From positions 48,339 to 112,338 of the forward strand of contig SWBL01000155.1 in the NCBI GenBank assembly GCA_024195585.1: a DNA stretch of 64,000 nt, read 5' to 3'. A model generated the notes under the pieces. That model was not told the DNA's origin, did not search any database, and saw nothing but the letters and a program-made list of their open reading frames with translations. Origin of the DNA: Aureobasidium sp. EXF-3400. Lineage: Eukaryota > Ascomycota > Dothideomycetes > Dothideales > Saccotheciaceae. Each line of letters starts with the position of its first letter. The stretch's first letter is position 1. Shown piece by piece: positions 11,620 to 22,924 of this stretch. The translations under genes and the position numbers were made by a program.

Positions 11620-12018
11620 TTGGACGGGGCATCTACGTCGGCTCTGAACACTCGAAAAACAGATGAGTGTCACAATACGCAGCATTCGTATACATGTCAG
11701 AGCTGCTCGGTTGGAAATTGTAGTACGAGTGTCAAAATAGAGGCGTCAACAGGTTACGCCCGTCACCAGGATCTCCTAGAACGATCCATCGACATAAGGA
11801 CAAGACATCTGCTCGAAAAAATCAACAACATTGCTCTTCCATACATAGCAAACAAGCCACACACCGTTGAGAGGAACATTGTCTCCTGGACCTCTGATGT
11901 AAGCGGTGAGAGTGTCTACTACGAGAGGATCTACGTCTTGGAAGAAGAAGCAGAGGTGTCGTTCGTGCAACTGCGCATGACGGAGGAAGCCAGCTTGAAA
12001 ATTGGACCAGAGCTTTGA
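11620..12018 (+). CDS. Hypothetical protein, 132 codons, possibly a fragment
   Basis: This open frame has ordinary amino-acid composition. It contains a short Cys-containing N-terminal part (CQSCSVGNC) followed by a segment that could fold (LLERSIDIRTRHLLEKINN, then ERIYVLEEEAEVSFVQLRM). I recognise no domain. It sits in a region of decayed repeats, so it may be an exon or remnant rather than a whole gene. No convincing splice partner was found. Confidence 0.25.
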   Translation: MDGASTSALNTRKTDECHNTQHSYTCQSCSVGNCSTSVKIEASTGYARHQDLLERSIDIRTRHLLEKINNIALPYIANKPHTVERNIVSWTSDVSGESVYYERIYVLEEEAEVSFVQLRMTEEASLKIGPEL

Positions 12019-12484
12019 GATGGACTTCCCGTTCCAGACTCGCAGGCCACGTTCGAGTCGATTCTTGATGTGCTTACCCTATGCTTCAGCTCATCGCTGT
12101 GATGCGAACGGGTCAGGTCAGCACAGCAGCACGAAGCTATTGCCAACACATTGAACAACAGTCAGCAGCACCAAACTCTCGCTGGGCCTTTGTTCTCTGT
12201 TCACTTGGACGAGATATATAAACTCAATGCCCTCACCTCTTTGACTCCCCGCCATGTCTGATGGAGCATCTCAGCGATCCTGTCCGAGGCTTCGAAGGTT
12301 GATAACAGAATTTCGAGGTCTGGAGGAGCCTGTGCTTCATAGCGCAGTCCAGTGAGGTACGCCGCTCAATGAAGCACGTTGACCTCCAGTTGGTGTCTGG
12401 TCCTCATGGGCTTTAGCTTGACACCGCGAAGCCCGCTCTCACCTAAAGCACCTCGACGTCTAGCTGATATCGGGCCCTCAGGGG

Positions 12485-12558
12485 CTTCACCTGTTCGCTC
12501 TACAAGCCCTATTAGAACTTCACCTGTTCGCTCTACAAGCCCTATCAGAACTTCACCT
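12485..12558 (+). repeat. 33-bp tandem repeat, two and a quarter copies
   Basis: Units at 12485-12517 and 12518-12550 differ by one base (attagaa versus atcagaa), followed by the first eight bases of a third copy. Each unit encodes 11 residues in a 100-codon open frame (12379-12681): TSPVRSTSPIR. The Ser/Pro/Arg pattern suggests disordered protein, but I cannot show that the frame is a gene. Confidence 0.6.
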
Positions 12559-12681
12559 CCAGACGCTGACTCTAAGCTGTTTCGAGCCACAAGGCCAGCC
12601 CGAGAAATGGGCCAATTCCTTCGAGATGGACCTCCTTTAGATACGCGGAGTAGCAAAAGTTACATTCGCACTAAACTATGA

Positions 12682-13512
12682 TGCACCCAACCCATTTAGT
12701 CTTTTGATCGGCTGTCTCGCCTCCAATGACCCTCTTGCCTAGAAGCTGTCAACTTAACTGCAGCGTCCATGCGCAACCGTCAGACGCGACCCCGAACGAC
12801 ATCCTGTGATGCCGGAAACTTATTCTGCGCTGCTACCAGCCATAAAGTCGGCTTAAAAACTGCCAAATTGGAATGCTCGCTCGACCCCGTGCAACCTGCC
12901 TCAGGCAATGACTAGAGCTAACATCCGGCGTCAAACTCAGATGCCGCTGGTCTTCCAACCACTCGGCTACCACTCGGCACCGGCAGCTGGTTTTCCACTT
13001 ACCCCTGTTCCCTCAGAATATCCAGGTCTTTCTACTGTGGTGGCTCATCTCGTTACTCCTGGCCCTTGTATTGCTGACTTTCTGCTTTCAGAGTTATATG
13101 GTCCCGTCGGCCCGGGGGTGCCTGAGTAGGGTGGTGCAGAGACAATCCGCAAGCGCAAGCACAAGATGAGCATAAGGGCTTTGATCAATCAGATGAAATA
13201 CATAGCGACACAATCGCAGGAAGTCCCATTGTTGTAAGTCATAGTATGAGTACGAATCAGCGATACCAGATGCGTCCAAGAGTTTTGAGTCGTGAAGAGC
13301 GCCAAGATGTTTCGTTTATGAGCCCGTCTTCGTCACTCCGGCTTCCGCATCCCGGTGTTTTGATCTCTCTCACTTCTTCATACTCGCAAGATCTTAAGAC
13401 TCCATCAAACACAACATCGTCTGCGCACTTTCTCCCTTCCACAAGCACAGCGGACCAATCCCTATCGAACCCAGATCGTCAAAGCGTACATACAGCTACA
13501 AATCCTTTCAAC
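12682..13512. other. Upstream region of the family A gene
   Basis: No gene is recognisable. A 116-codon frame (13246-13596) overlaps the first exon of the next gene in phase. I prefer the ATG at 13513 because the paralogue at 20648 has a first exon of the same 38-base length. Confidence 0.4.
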
Positions 13513-14775
13513 ATGGGAACGGCATGTGAGCCAGCCCCTGAGCAGGCCGGGTACGTCTGTCGCTTCATACTCCGTCGAGCTCCCGCTAACCTTTGATCAT
13601 GCAGCAACGAAGCATCATCCCACACCGCAGTCATCACACGAGACGCAGCAAATGCTTCTCGCGCAAACCAATCCCTGAGCCAGTCCACCAAGGAGATCTA
13701 CGAGGTCGATACGTGAGCAGACTCCCTATCTTCTCCCCCTACAGTGATCTGACCACTAACATAACTATGTAGCACACCAATCAACCACTGTGGTGTACTC
13801 GAGACCGGAGAACTTGTCGGAATGATCCTATCGCACCTAGACCATGAGCCCGCAGCCCTGATGAACTTGATTACAGTCAACACCCTCTTCTACGACCTTG
13901 GCATCAAGTTCCTATGGCATTCAGCAGATCCCAGAAACTTGATGAAATGTGTCGAAGACGCAGACCGACGTCAATCCTACGCTGCCCTTACTGCCAAGAT
14001 GCAATTTTACCACTGTCAAGAGATCTGGCCAACCTCTCCAATCCACTGCCCCCACTTCACCCAGCTTCGCAGCTTGGAGCTGCATGGCAGCTCTTTGCGT
14101 ATCAGCGAGAATGCATTACTCAAGCCATTCCTGACAAAGGCTCTCAAAGAGCTTAAAATCCTGTCGGACGGTGATTGGATATTCCCCAGCCGCCACCCCG
14201 ATGTGGTTTGGATGATACATGCTGCTCAGACATGCGAGAACCTTACCTTGCTGAAGCTAAAGTTTCGCCTTTCGCCAAGCGTCTCTATGCCTTGTTCTGG
14301 CTTGGTCGCCCTCGCATCACGCGAGACTATCGAGCACCTCACGATCTCACACGCTGAGGACTTCCAACATCGCCGGGCTCACATCCGTCTCACTGGTTCC
14401 GATCTAGTCGGTACCGACATCAACCTGAGATTCCTGGAAGTCTTGGAGTCGTTGAACTTGACATCCCCTATCGATGTCTCCTATGACGAGGTTATCATCA
14501 TCACCCACCTCGTCTCAACGATATCACCCCGTCACATGAGCATGTTCAAGCTCAACGTTCTCGAGTCCTCGTCATTTGGATGGCCCAGTGACGAAGACTA
14601 CGAATCCTGCCACAACCAGGACATGATATGGAAGGGGAGTCTGAAGAGTTTCGCTCCTGATCCTGTGATGTGGGCATCGCGTGACCTTCACACCTTCCTT
14701 GCCGTGGATGGACAAATTATTACATCGGACCAAATCGTCACCGGCAACTCGTACAACCACCTCACTGGAAACTAA
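13513..14775 (+). CDS. F-box/LRR-like protein, family A (intact copy)
   Basis: Exons are 13513-13550, 13605-13712 and 13773-14775, giving 382 residues. The introns are 54 bp (GTACGT...CATGCAG, branch GCTAAC) and 60 bp (GTGAGC...TATGTAG, branch ACTAAC). The dead paralogue at 20648 keeps the same 38-base first exon and both intron phases, which supports the model. After a disordered N-terminus comes an F-box-like helix set (GELVGMILSHLDHEP, then LITVNTLFYDLGIKFLW) and then degenerate LRRs (LRSLELHGSSLRISE, ALKELKIL, LTLLKLKF, LEVLESLNL). Near the C-terminus is a signature shared with family B: KSFAPDPVMWASRDLH. The expected role is substrate receptor in an SCF ubiquitin ligase, inferred from the fold only. 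Confidence 0.8.
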
Positions 14776-15099
14776 TCACTTCACAATCGCAACTAGAGCC
14801 TTGATGGCAATCAGCGCCACATAAGACGGGAAGACAACTCATGGTAATACAATTGGGAGACAATGATGGGTGCCTACGAAAAGGAGAGGATGCAAGGAGC
14901 CAAATGAAGTGTGCCTAAACACTACAGCTTTATGTTACTTGGCTTGAACTTCAATACTCTGGTCCTCAATCCACTTGCACCTGCTTGGTAATTTGGACTT
15001 TGCGGCTTGCATATTCATAGCATAACTATTGTCCGCTCACCTTTCTCTCCCGTCCAATACTTACATCGTACAGCTGGAGGAAAAGGGATTGATGTGGTT
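14776..15099. other. Downstream intergenic region
   Basis: No gene seen. Confidence 0.5.
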
Positions 15100-15720
15100 C
15101 CTTGTATATTGTTGAGTTGTTTTCCAGTTCTGCGAGTCTGATTTGATCATGCTTTCAACTACTTTGACAACGATGCCATACGTGATGTACAGTACTTCCA
15201 GCACGGCGAGTACGACCGGGATAACACAGATAGACTCACCATGGAGGAGTTGCGACTTCCATAAGCTGCTTGTCTCCCATGGAGGCTCGTCCGTCTAATC
15301 AGCTCTATATATATATGAGTATTTCGGCTGCAGAATGGATATGGTGGCCATGGTCGGAGCTCGGCCATACACTCGCCAAAAGAGCTTAGGCTCAGAGCGA
15401 GTATCCGACTCCAGGCTCGCAGTACTGCAAGACAAAACTTCCACAGGGATAGTCCGTCGCTCAGTGTGGCGAGATAGTTGAGCACTGTGCTCGACAGGCA
15501 AGCTGTATCCGCTATCCTCACCATGCCTGGACTCGGAGACTTCTCGTGAGATTGAGTGTTGTACATCTTCTGTATGAGAGAGTTGATGGCGGTAGGAAGC
15601 CTGGCAAAACCCTTCCGACAATTGTCAAGTCGGAGGTCACCTTCGCCAATGCTGACGATCGTGCGTCTCAATTCCTGCTCATCTTGGAGGACTAACTGCA
15701 ATCTTGAGAGCACCCCTTCT
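15100..15720 (-). pseudogene. Possible hypothetical gene or remnant with a C-terminal hydrophobic segment
   Basis: On the minus strand one frame reads QDEQELRRTIVSIGEGDLRL, NCRKGFARLPTAINSLI, and then a second frame continues with EPKLFWRVYGRAPTM. After an in-frame TAG the second frame gives a hydrophobic stretch (CVIPVVLAVLEVLYITYGIV) near 15215-15160. The pieces look like one protein with a helical N-terminus and a membrane segment. I could not join them with good splice sites, so decay is equally possible. The family is not recognised. It lies between two family A copies on the opposite strand. Confidence 0.3.
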
Positions 15721-15943
15721 AAAGCATCTCTCTCTAGACTACATTGTGGACATCCCTTTCGTATAGGAGTTGGTCAGCAAAAGCTCATTGGCTAAGATCC
15801 TTCAAGCATTTCCAAAATGGACGTTACCTTCGCCGATGCTGGCAAGCCGAAACAAGATAAAGAAGAAGGTCACATAAAATTCAAAGACTAATCGATCGGA
15901 GCACTTCGCCGACTAATCATAAAATGGCGATTGTTACGCAAAT

Positions 15944-17182
15944 TTGAGCAGATGGCTCCCCGGAATCCACTCATTGATCAGAAGAGCTGAAGCTGAGGAA
16001 AATCTTCTATATTTGGCTCAGCGAGCTCTTTCCAAGCACCTCTCACACCGTGCGGTTACCACAAAGTCGCTTACATGCGTCGATGCTTCCGTTCACCAGT
16101 ACTATGCCTCCTGCATCACCCGCGTACAGTTCTTTGACAACGAGGAGGTCTGGGCTCTCAAGAACATCGCCTGCCCTCTGTTCTCGAACACCCGCAGTCT
16201 GGAATTGTATGAGACATCCCTGGAGGTCAGCGAGTCGCAAAAGATCATTCCTTTCCTCCAGAGCGCTCTAAGAGAGTTCAAAATCTGGACGGACGCAGGC
16301 AGCACGAAGGACAACATTCCACCTCACAGAGATAGCCTGTGGATCTCCAATCTGACGGCAACCTGCACGAAATTGATCTGGACAGACGCAACCAGCACAG
16401 AGGACACCATTCGTCGTCAAAGAGACACCATTGCATATCTCACTTGACGGCTAGCTGCACGAAGTTGAACAACTTCGAGAGCCGCCATCGAAGCCCCCTT
16501 TTGGTGGCGCGAACTCCATAGAGACCTCTATAGACAGGTCGTTAGACTTCACCTCGCAGTCTCTACTGGCCGGCTTAGAGACTATAACGAAGCATTCCTC
16601 CTTCCTCTCGAGAACAGCTTCTGGACGGAAGAGCTCTCCGTCACCAATGAGGTTATTACTCAACACAGATGCTGTGACCGCAGTCCTAACCTTGCCAACC
16701 CTCCATCACCTCTGAATGGATTTCCTGTTGAACGGATTCTTCTTGGATGAGTTTATGGCTGTCAGGGCGCCCTATGAGAACTTGCCCAGGCATCAATACT
16801 CGATATCAAATACTTGGACATCGAAAGCCTGGTACCCGGAAGTCTACTCGCTACGATGTCCAGACTCGAGTCGCTATCGATCACCCTTGACTCCATTATG
16901 CACGAGCGAATGATCACGCCCCACTTAGCCTTTTTCTCGCTCCTCAGCACCCTTCCACAGCTTCGAGCCCTGGAATTAAAGCTTGCATCAAATATCTATG
17001 TCACCTGCTCCGCTTTGGCTACAGTTACCTCGAACGGAAAGCTTGCCTATCTCACCATTGCATCCACGGCCCAGGTTTCACTACTCCGACATGGAAATAC
17101 CCATAACAAAATAGTCGTCTTCAAGCCTTTATCTACTAAAAGCCCGCGTTATAGAGCTCTTTCGGACAAGGTTGTACGTTAG
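15944..17182 (+). pseudogene. Family A F-box/LRR relic with an internal duplication
   Basis: The first part (15944-16447) matches the intact family A protein. YYASCITRVQFFDNEEVW aligns with the YAALTAKMQFYHCQEIW segment, and SLELYETSLEVSES with SLELHGSSLRISEN; REFKIW follows. It stops at a TGA ending at 16447, just after a 93-base tandem duplication. LRR-like sequence resumes at 16814-17182 (LESLSITLDSI, LPQLRALELKL, LAYLTIAS) in the same phase, after about 360 bases with several stops. There is no F-box at the 5' end, so the copy is truncated as well as interrupted. Confidence 0.75.
16283..16467 (+). repeat. 93-bp imperfect tandem duplication inside the family A relic
   Basis: Unit 1 (16283-16375) and unit 2 (16376 to about 16467) both begin atctggac and end tgcacgaa(a/g)ttg. 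The period is 31 codons, so the duplication kept the frame, but unit 2 has diverged and supplies the stop that ends the frame. Confidence 0.7.
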
Positions 17183-18170
17183 CGAGTCTCATAAGCCTGT
17201 GACATCTTTACACAAGTATAGCGTGACCGCAATCCTGCAATAGCACCGGGTCGCGTATGACGAGGCATACGATCTGGAAGGCAACGGCAAGACAAAAGAT
17301 GCTGTATGTGCGCTAACAAGTTGGCACACCATGGACGTTTCTGATGCTCCACATCAAAATGGTGAGAAAGAGATCGAAGCCTGCCGAGTTGCCCGCATCC
17401 GGCCCTTGCAGGACAAAGAAGTGTCGTTAAAACAAGACTTTGCTAACAGAGTGGACAATGAATATACGAGCGACCCGAAGAAGGTAGATCCTGTCCTCCC
17501 TGATCTACGGGATCTCTTCGCCACGTCGTAAGTAGAAGTTCTCAGGCAGACGAATCCGGAGTCTATACCTATATACTATACCTTCGTCTACGTTGAGCTT
17601 GCCGACGGGGGGACCGCTGTCTGTTGAAGCCGTGGGCCTCTTGGACGTTGTTGCTCCAGGTGATTTCTGACTGATGAGATCATCGGCGCTACGGACTTCC
17701 ACCGGGCTCTCACCAAGACTTCTGGAGGACCTGGTCGAACTCATGAAGTTGAGCATTAGACATGACATCGAGCCGAACTCCCACACTCGCGACGTAGGAT
17801 CATTCCTGTCCCTGTCACCGGTCTGCTCGTCGAAGTACATACATATTGACCAAGTCAGGAAGTACCTCAAATCCGATCGAGAAGTTGGCTAGAGACCATT
17901 CTACAATCAAGACTCTATCGCTCGGCAGTTTTGTCAAGCTGAATGAGTGTACGCGAAACCAATCCAAGTATCACGATATGGATGTCGCCGGAAGAATGGG
18001 AGTGTATATGGCTTGTCATAATCAGCATTGCAATTCTTGTAGATTTGTGACCACGAGTAGCCATGGATGCACTATACCTGACGTAATGGTCGTACGTTGT
18101 CTCCATATCGGTGATTCATCACGTCTTCCATACACCTAGCAATATCCGAAGATCCCGAGCTTCAACCAAC
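17183..18170. other. Gene-poor stretch, 1 kb
   Basis: A 66-codon + strand frame at 17331-17531 and a 121-codon - strand frame at 17505-17870 cross here. Neither resembles a known family or shows splice support. Confidence 0.4.
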
Positions 18171-18475
18171 CCACTAAGCATCTCGGACTCTTCGAGACAC
18201 ATAATCCTGTCTCGCAGATCGGTGAACGCAGAGCCCTGCGTCGCTCGTGCAAAAACATGCGCATCAACAGATACGCTCTGACGAACTTCACTAAGAAGTA
18301 CTTTGCGCTTTCCCAGACGTGCACTCAGACACGTGCTGAGATTTACCGTCTATCTCCCCGCCTATCCTATCACTCCTTCGCCTCAGCCGATGCACTGGGC
18401 AACTTCTTTGGGGATCACAACTGCAGCACCGTGGTCCGAGTGCTCGATAAACATGTTGTCAACCTCTTGTGAACC
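18171..18475 (+). CDS. Hypothetical fragment resembling fungal small F-box-like/2EXR-type proteins
   Basis: An open frame without upstream ATG (stop at 18140, first ATG 18257) contains ALTNFTKKYFALSQTCTQTR followed by AEIYRLSPR. This resembles the 'LLxTCKQIRxEA-x-x-LFY' segment of a large fungal family of unknown function that begins with an F-box-like helix. The preceding part (FNQPTKHLGLFETHNP) lacks the family's usual 'LPxELRNxIY' start. Probably a remnant. Confidence 0.3.
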
Positions 18476-18613
18476 ACGTTGAACCTCTGTCTGCCAGGCT
18501 TCGATGATCCAAGCCTAAGAGCAAAGTCACTGGGAAGCGACGTGTCTGGCAATGAACGGTGGGACATTTTATCGACAACTAAGGCAGACATGCAAAGGCA
18601 GAATGCCCGAAAT
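18476..18613. other. Short spacer before repeat S1
   Basis: Nothing recognised. Confidence 0.3.
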
Positions 18614-18790
18614 GAAGCAAATAAGCAGTTATAGACTCTGGACCGGGAACCCAAGATCAAAAGCCTTCCTCAAGGCATAGGAAAAGATCGAACTCCGATG
18701 GACACTCTTATCACCATTCACATAGCTATATACTACGCTCTTGCGACTGTCTTTACGACTCCTCGCCTGCTCAGACCTGTGGAGAGATAG
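18614..18790 (+). repeat. Duplicated segment, copy 1, with a 30-codon frame
   Basis: Bases 18614-18748 align with 19415-19555 (shared blocks include gaagcaaa-aagcagt, atagactctg, acccaag and gatggacac). Both copies hold an ATG frame of exactly 30 codons ending at an equivalent stop: 18698-18790 here (starts MDTLITIH) and 19505-19597 there (starts MDTITTTF). The central IY-x-x-LAT is conserved. Whether the peptide is made is unknown; the segment may be a piece of a larger decayed gene. Confidence 0.55.
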
Positions 18791-19166
18791 CTCTGCGACA
18801 GACGGTCGCGGAAGAAACCTGTCACTACTGCAAAAAGTAGCTTTTGATCTTGGCTATGTAGCTCAGTAACGGACCCAAGATGTACGCCGCATCCTTCGAG
18901 CTGTGTGCCTGTAAAGGCTTTCTATGTATCCTTTTCGGAACCGAGCTGTTCGACAAGAGAGGCACCCGCAAGAAGCCCAAACCTAACCATTCCATCCAGA
19001 TATCGCCAGCCTGCCGCGCCTCCTGGTCTCTCGATCCCGAATGCGTTCGTCGCATCACAGTCACACTGTCTGCTGATAAATGCTGCTTTTACGTCGGCAG
19101 AATCGATTGCATCACATTCACTGATAGTGGTTACGCCTGCTGTCTGAGATCTGCCAGATTCTCATA
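18791..19166. other. No recognisable gene
   Basis: Short frames only, among them a 95-codon frame at 18880-19167 with Cys-rich patches and no known resemblance. Confidence 0.4.
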
Positions 19167-19481
19167 ATGAAGATCATGCAGGTGTTCTCCAGCTTGATAT
19201 CAGCTGTAGTCGACGCTGCAGTTGTCAATCTCAACTCCTCTGGCGTACAAAACCCTACCGAATTCGTGGGAATGATCATCTATCAGCTACATTTTGACAA
19301 ACACTCCCTGTCTCAACTGATGAGAGTCTCCAAGGACTGGTTCGAGCGCGTTGTCCCTCGTCTCTGGCTGTACGAAGACCCCCAGTGTCTTGCAATCTTT
19401 GTCAGACTGGTAAGGAAGCAAAGAAGCAGTCATAGACTCTGCACACAGAGACCCAAGGACACTCAAGCCTACCACTTCTAA
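19167..19481 (+). pseudogene. Family A F-box fragment (N-terminal part only)
   Basis: The frame contains an F-box-like block, NPTEFVGMIIYQLHFDKHSL followed by RVSKDWFERVVPRLW and YEDPQCLAIFV. It matches the dead gene at 20648 (LPGELIDMIMGHL, RVCKDWFARAAPLLW, GDPQDLSTYV) residue for residue in spacing. The similarity breaks off at about 19410, exactly where repeat copy 2 starts. No LRR region follows, so this is a truncated duplicate. Confidence 0.75.
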
Positions 19482-19597
19482 GCTCAGGAAAAAGTCAAAG
19501 ATCGATGGACACCATCACAACCACCTTCATGTCTATATATCACGGTCTTGCTACGGCATCCGTGATTCCACATCGGCTAGGAGGAATCCACGGATAG
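19415..19597 (+). repeat. Duplicated segment, copy 2, with a 30-codon frame
   Basis: Partner of the segment at 18614-18790. It abuts the truncated F-box fragment, so the breakpoint of that duplication lies near 19410. About 11 of the 30 encoded residues are identical between copies. Confidence 0.55.
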
Positions 19598-20647
19598 CTA
19601 AGCTCCGCTCGCTGGAGCCCTATGTCAATCTTTCCGGTTCGACAAGCTAAGACTTGGCTCTCGTCTTTATCAGCTATATAAGTCTCTCAGCCTTGAAGTT
19701 GGACAAGCAAATCGACGGCCTTCTGTATGAGTTTGCCATTAAAATCATCGTGAAGGTCGTCATCCCGGAGTGGGACCTGTGGGACCAAGCCCCTGTTAAG
19801 CTCACCCGTCTGAGTACTTAGCTTGATGTTTCTTTCTCCCTAGAGCTTGTTAAGCGAATCGACGAGGAATACAAAAGCAGAAGGCATTCGTAAATGTAGA
19901 GCAACAAGTTCCCTGGTCAGGCCGAGGGCCGCAAGCGCCCTGTCGACCCAGTGACCCATAGAAACGAACCTTGCACGGTCCGGCTAACACGTAGAAGGCC
20001 GAGCTTCGCAAACAGAAGAGAATCAGAGACACCCTGGGTTACAACCACGAGGATCCCGCCGCTTGCTACGCGTTCAATTATTGCAACAGCGCCGAGATAG
20101 ATGATGAGGAATTGGCAGATGCCATCGCCGACGAAGCAGAAAAGGACGCTGCAGACCTTCTGAGAGAGGACGAGGCTCGCAAGGAAGCCCTCCACCCTGT
20201 AAGTCTTACACCCAGACGAATCTTACCAAGTGACACTAACATCTGTCAAGCTGGATGCCAGAAAGTCTGGCAAACGTGTCCACCGCCAGGATGCCCTCCC
20301 AAAGGATGGAGTCGTCCCTGGGTCAGCACTATGGCCTCGAAGCAGATGGTGCAGGCCCGCATCGAGGAGCTTCGGCAGTGAACCTGTCACTGGAGCCCGG
20401 AGCATCTTACACAATGCCATTCACATTCACTCGACTGGAAGCGAGACCCTCTTGGCTCAATTCTATTGGTGACATCATAGTCAGAGCTTTTGTATTGTCG
20501 TGCGGCGCCGTGATATACTTTCACAGCTTGCAATACGTTGACTTATTATCCTCTCCCGCTCCACTTCTTCATCGATACTTTTGCATACTCATCTCCCTTC
20601 TCCCACTCCCAATCTGACATATCAACCATCGCCCAAGCCTTATCAAC
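19598..20647. other. Gene-poor stretch upstream of the dead family A gene
   Basis: A frame near 20080-20200 is Ala/Glu/Asp-rich (DEELADAIADEAEKDAADLL) and could be a remnant coiled coil. Nothing else is recognisable. Confidence 0.35.
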
Positions 20648-22438
20648 ATGGTATCCCGCGCTGAGTGTCCCCCTGAAAACCGATTGTGAGCGTCCACTCC
20701 CTCTACCTGTGTAGTCGCAAGCTAATCACGCGTCTTTCGCAGCCGTAACGAAGAACAATCACACACAGCTATTCATCCAGGAAATCACGTTACTACCGTC
20801 CCGAAGCGCGACTTTACTTTGAAGAGACCTCTGTCTCGCCACACAGGGCTCAAAGATCAGGTCATCGAGTACGTACATCGATGCAAGCGCCCCTTCATTG
20901 AATGACCAGTCCCTGACAATACTGTTCTGCAGCTCGTCAGTGCCTTGCGTCGGCAATCCAATTCCTGTCGTCAATCCTCATGACCTGCAGCTGCCTGGTG
21001 AGCTCATCGACATGATCATGGGCCACCTCACCCGTCAACCAGGAACGCTCTCTCGCCTCACTAGAGTCTGCAAAGACTGGTTTGCCCGTGCCGCCCCTCT
21101 TCTCTGGCGTCATGGAGATCCCCAAGATCTTTCGACTTACGTGCAGTCGCCATCTCGTCGTATGGAGTACGCAACTTACATCCGCAGCATCCAGTTCTGA
21201 AGCTACGAGAAGTTCTGGCGCAGCTCGGTTACCTCACCCCCTATCTTCCCCCGTTTGCAGAGCCTCGAGCTATTTGATACGGCACTGCGCGAGAACAGAG
21301 CTCAGCAACTCGTTCGCTTTCTGTCGATGTCGTTGAAGCACCTCGCGATCTACAACAAAAGCAGCGATCCTGCCAGTGAGGCCACAACTAATGCGGACCT
21401 ACTATGGCTTTCACACATCGCATCAGATTGCAAAAGCCTGAGCCATCTTTCTCTTGATCTTCGACTCGCTACAAGCCCCCAAACGCTCATGAGTCTCTTT
21501 GCCACGGGCCAACAGCTGAAAGAGCCCAGACTGAGTGTTTTAGTCAACGACGTACTTAGCACCGCAGCTATCGAGACGATTTTCGCGCTCCCAGGTCTGG
21601 AAGTGCTCCATCTCCAGTATCCTCTGACTCTCGAAACTGTGACTCACATCACTTCCTCCTCGCCAATCCTCCCCAAAATTCGTGAGCTCTCACTGGAGTT
21701 CTCAGAAGGAGCAGGCCTGGCTCCAAGCGTCTTACTTGAGCGCCTACACACCATCAAATATCTTGACATTAGTCTCGGGAACAGTACAGACAATTGGTTC
21801 CACGACATCAGTACCAGTGTGTTCAGGGCTCTCGGCCAGCTCAAGACTCTCGAGACTCTCCTGGTCAAGCTACACCCTGGACTTCACATTACAGACGCAG
21901 AAATTGCAGCCTTGGCAGGCGCAAAGGAATCGCGCCGTCTCGAGATCATCAAGATGACGGTCTACTCAAGCCCTAAGGAAGAAGGCCCGGATCCGCTCTG
22001 GAGAAGCGCTCTCCAGGCTACGGAGGCTCCGTTTCTCTCAAGATGCTGATCGCGCTTGAGAAACTTGAGTGCCTCGATATCAGACTGGTCTGCGACCCAA
22101 TCGTCGTCAGCTGCAACAATGCAATCCTGATACACCACCTCCTTCCCAGCCTTCGTTACTGCCACATCAGCGACTTTGTGATGATCGGCGAAGAGGCTGA
22201 CGCTGCCACCTGGCCAAGCGAGGAGGACTGGGAGTTTGCTGTCCCACCTGGAGTTTGGCTTCCGACTAACAAGGCTTTCGATCCGGACTCGGGTATCTGG
22301 GAGTACCGTGATCTGACACACGACATGAGCAGAGGAGTTGGAGATGAAGGTGATGACAGCACTGGAGAAACTCTCTCAGACTTTGATGAGCTCTCTGATC
22401 ATGATGATGGCGAGATGGGCGATGAGGAATGGCTATGA
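20648..22438 (+). pseudogene. Family A F-box/LRR gene with one nonsense and one frameshift lesion
   Basis: Exons 20648-20685 and 20743-20868, plus a third from 20933, copy the structure of the intact gene at 13513. The first exon has the same length (38 bases), the intron phases are equal, and the introns are 57 and 64 bp. The F-box (LPGELIDMIMGHLTRQPGTL, RVCKDWFARAAPLLW) is intact. The frame then meets a single TGA at 21198-21200 and resumes in the same phase through long LRR-like sequence (LQSLELFDTALREN, LKHLAIYN, LEVLHLQYPLTLE, IRELSLEFSE) to 22049. The C-terminal part (LECLDIRLVCDPIV to 22438) is in another frame, so there is an indel near 22040. The shared C-terminal signature (WLPTNKAFDPDSGIWEYRDL) and an acidic tail (DFDELSDHDDGEMGDEEWL) are preserved. 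Only two lesions in 1.8 kb suggest recent loss. Confidence 0.85.
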
Positions 22439-22924
22439 GGAGTGCGACGGATGAGCAAAGTCTTAGGTTAGCCCCAAGGATATGGAGAAGAGCGAACCAG
22501 GGAAGGCATCACTACCTTACATGCGACATGCGAGAATGTCTCATTTAGAAGAGGATGCTAAAGCTCAGTTTTAGCCCAGTCAACAAAGACAGCAAAAAGC
22601 GCCGGATTTGGAATGCAGTGGTTCATTCATCTCGGCTTTCCAATATCAACTTCTCCACCCTACCATATACGCATTGCTTGGATTCAACTTATATATACGA
22701 AGGCGGTGAGGTACACTTTATCGATCGATTCACAGGAATCGGCAACGTACTTAGCGTCGGTAAGGATAAGATCGGTGTTCGGGCAGGGTCACTAAGAAGT
22801 ATATATACAGGCTTGCGTTTTGGTCTCTCCAACACGTAGGCCACAGAGTCTACTCCCTACCAGCAAGCACCTGCCGCGAGATTTATTATGCAAAACGTTG
22901 GCTCGTACGAGCCTACTGTATCAT
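22439..22924. other. No recognisable gene
   Basis: Spacer between dead family A copies. Confidence 0.4.
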
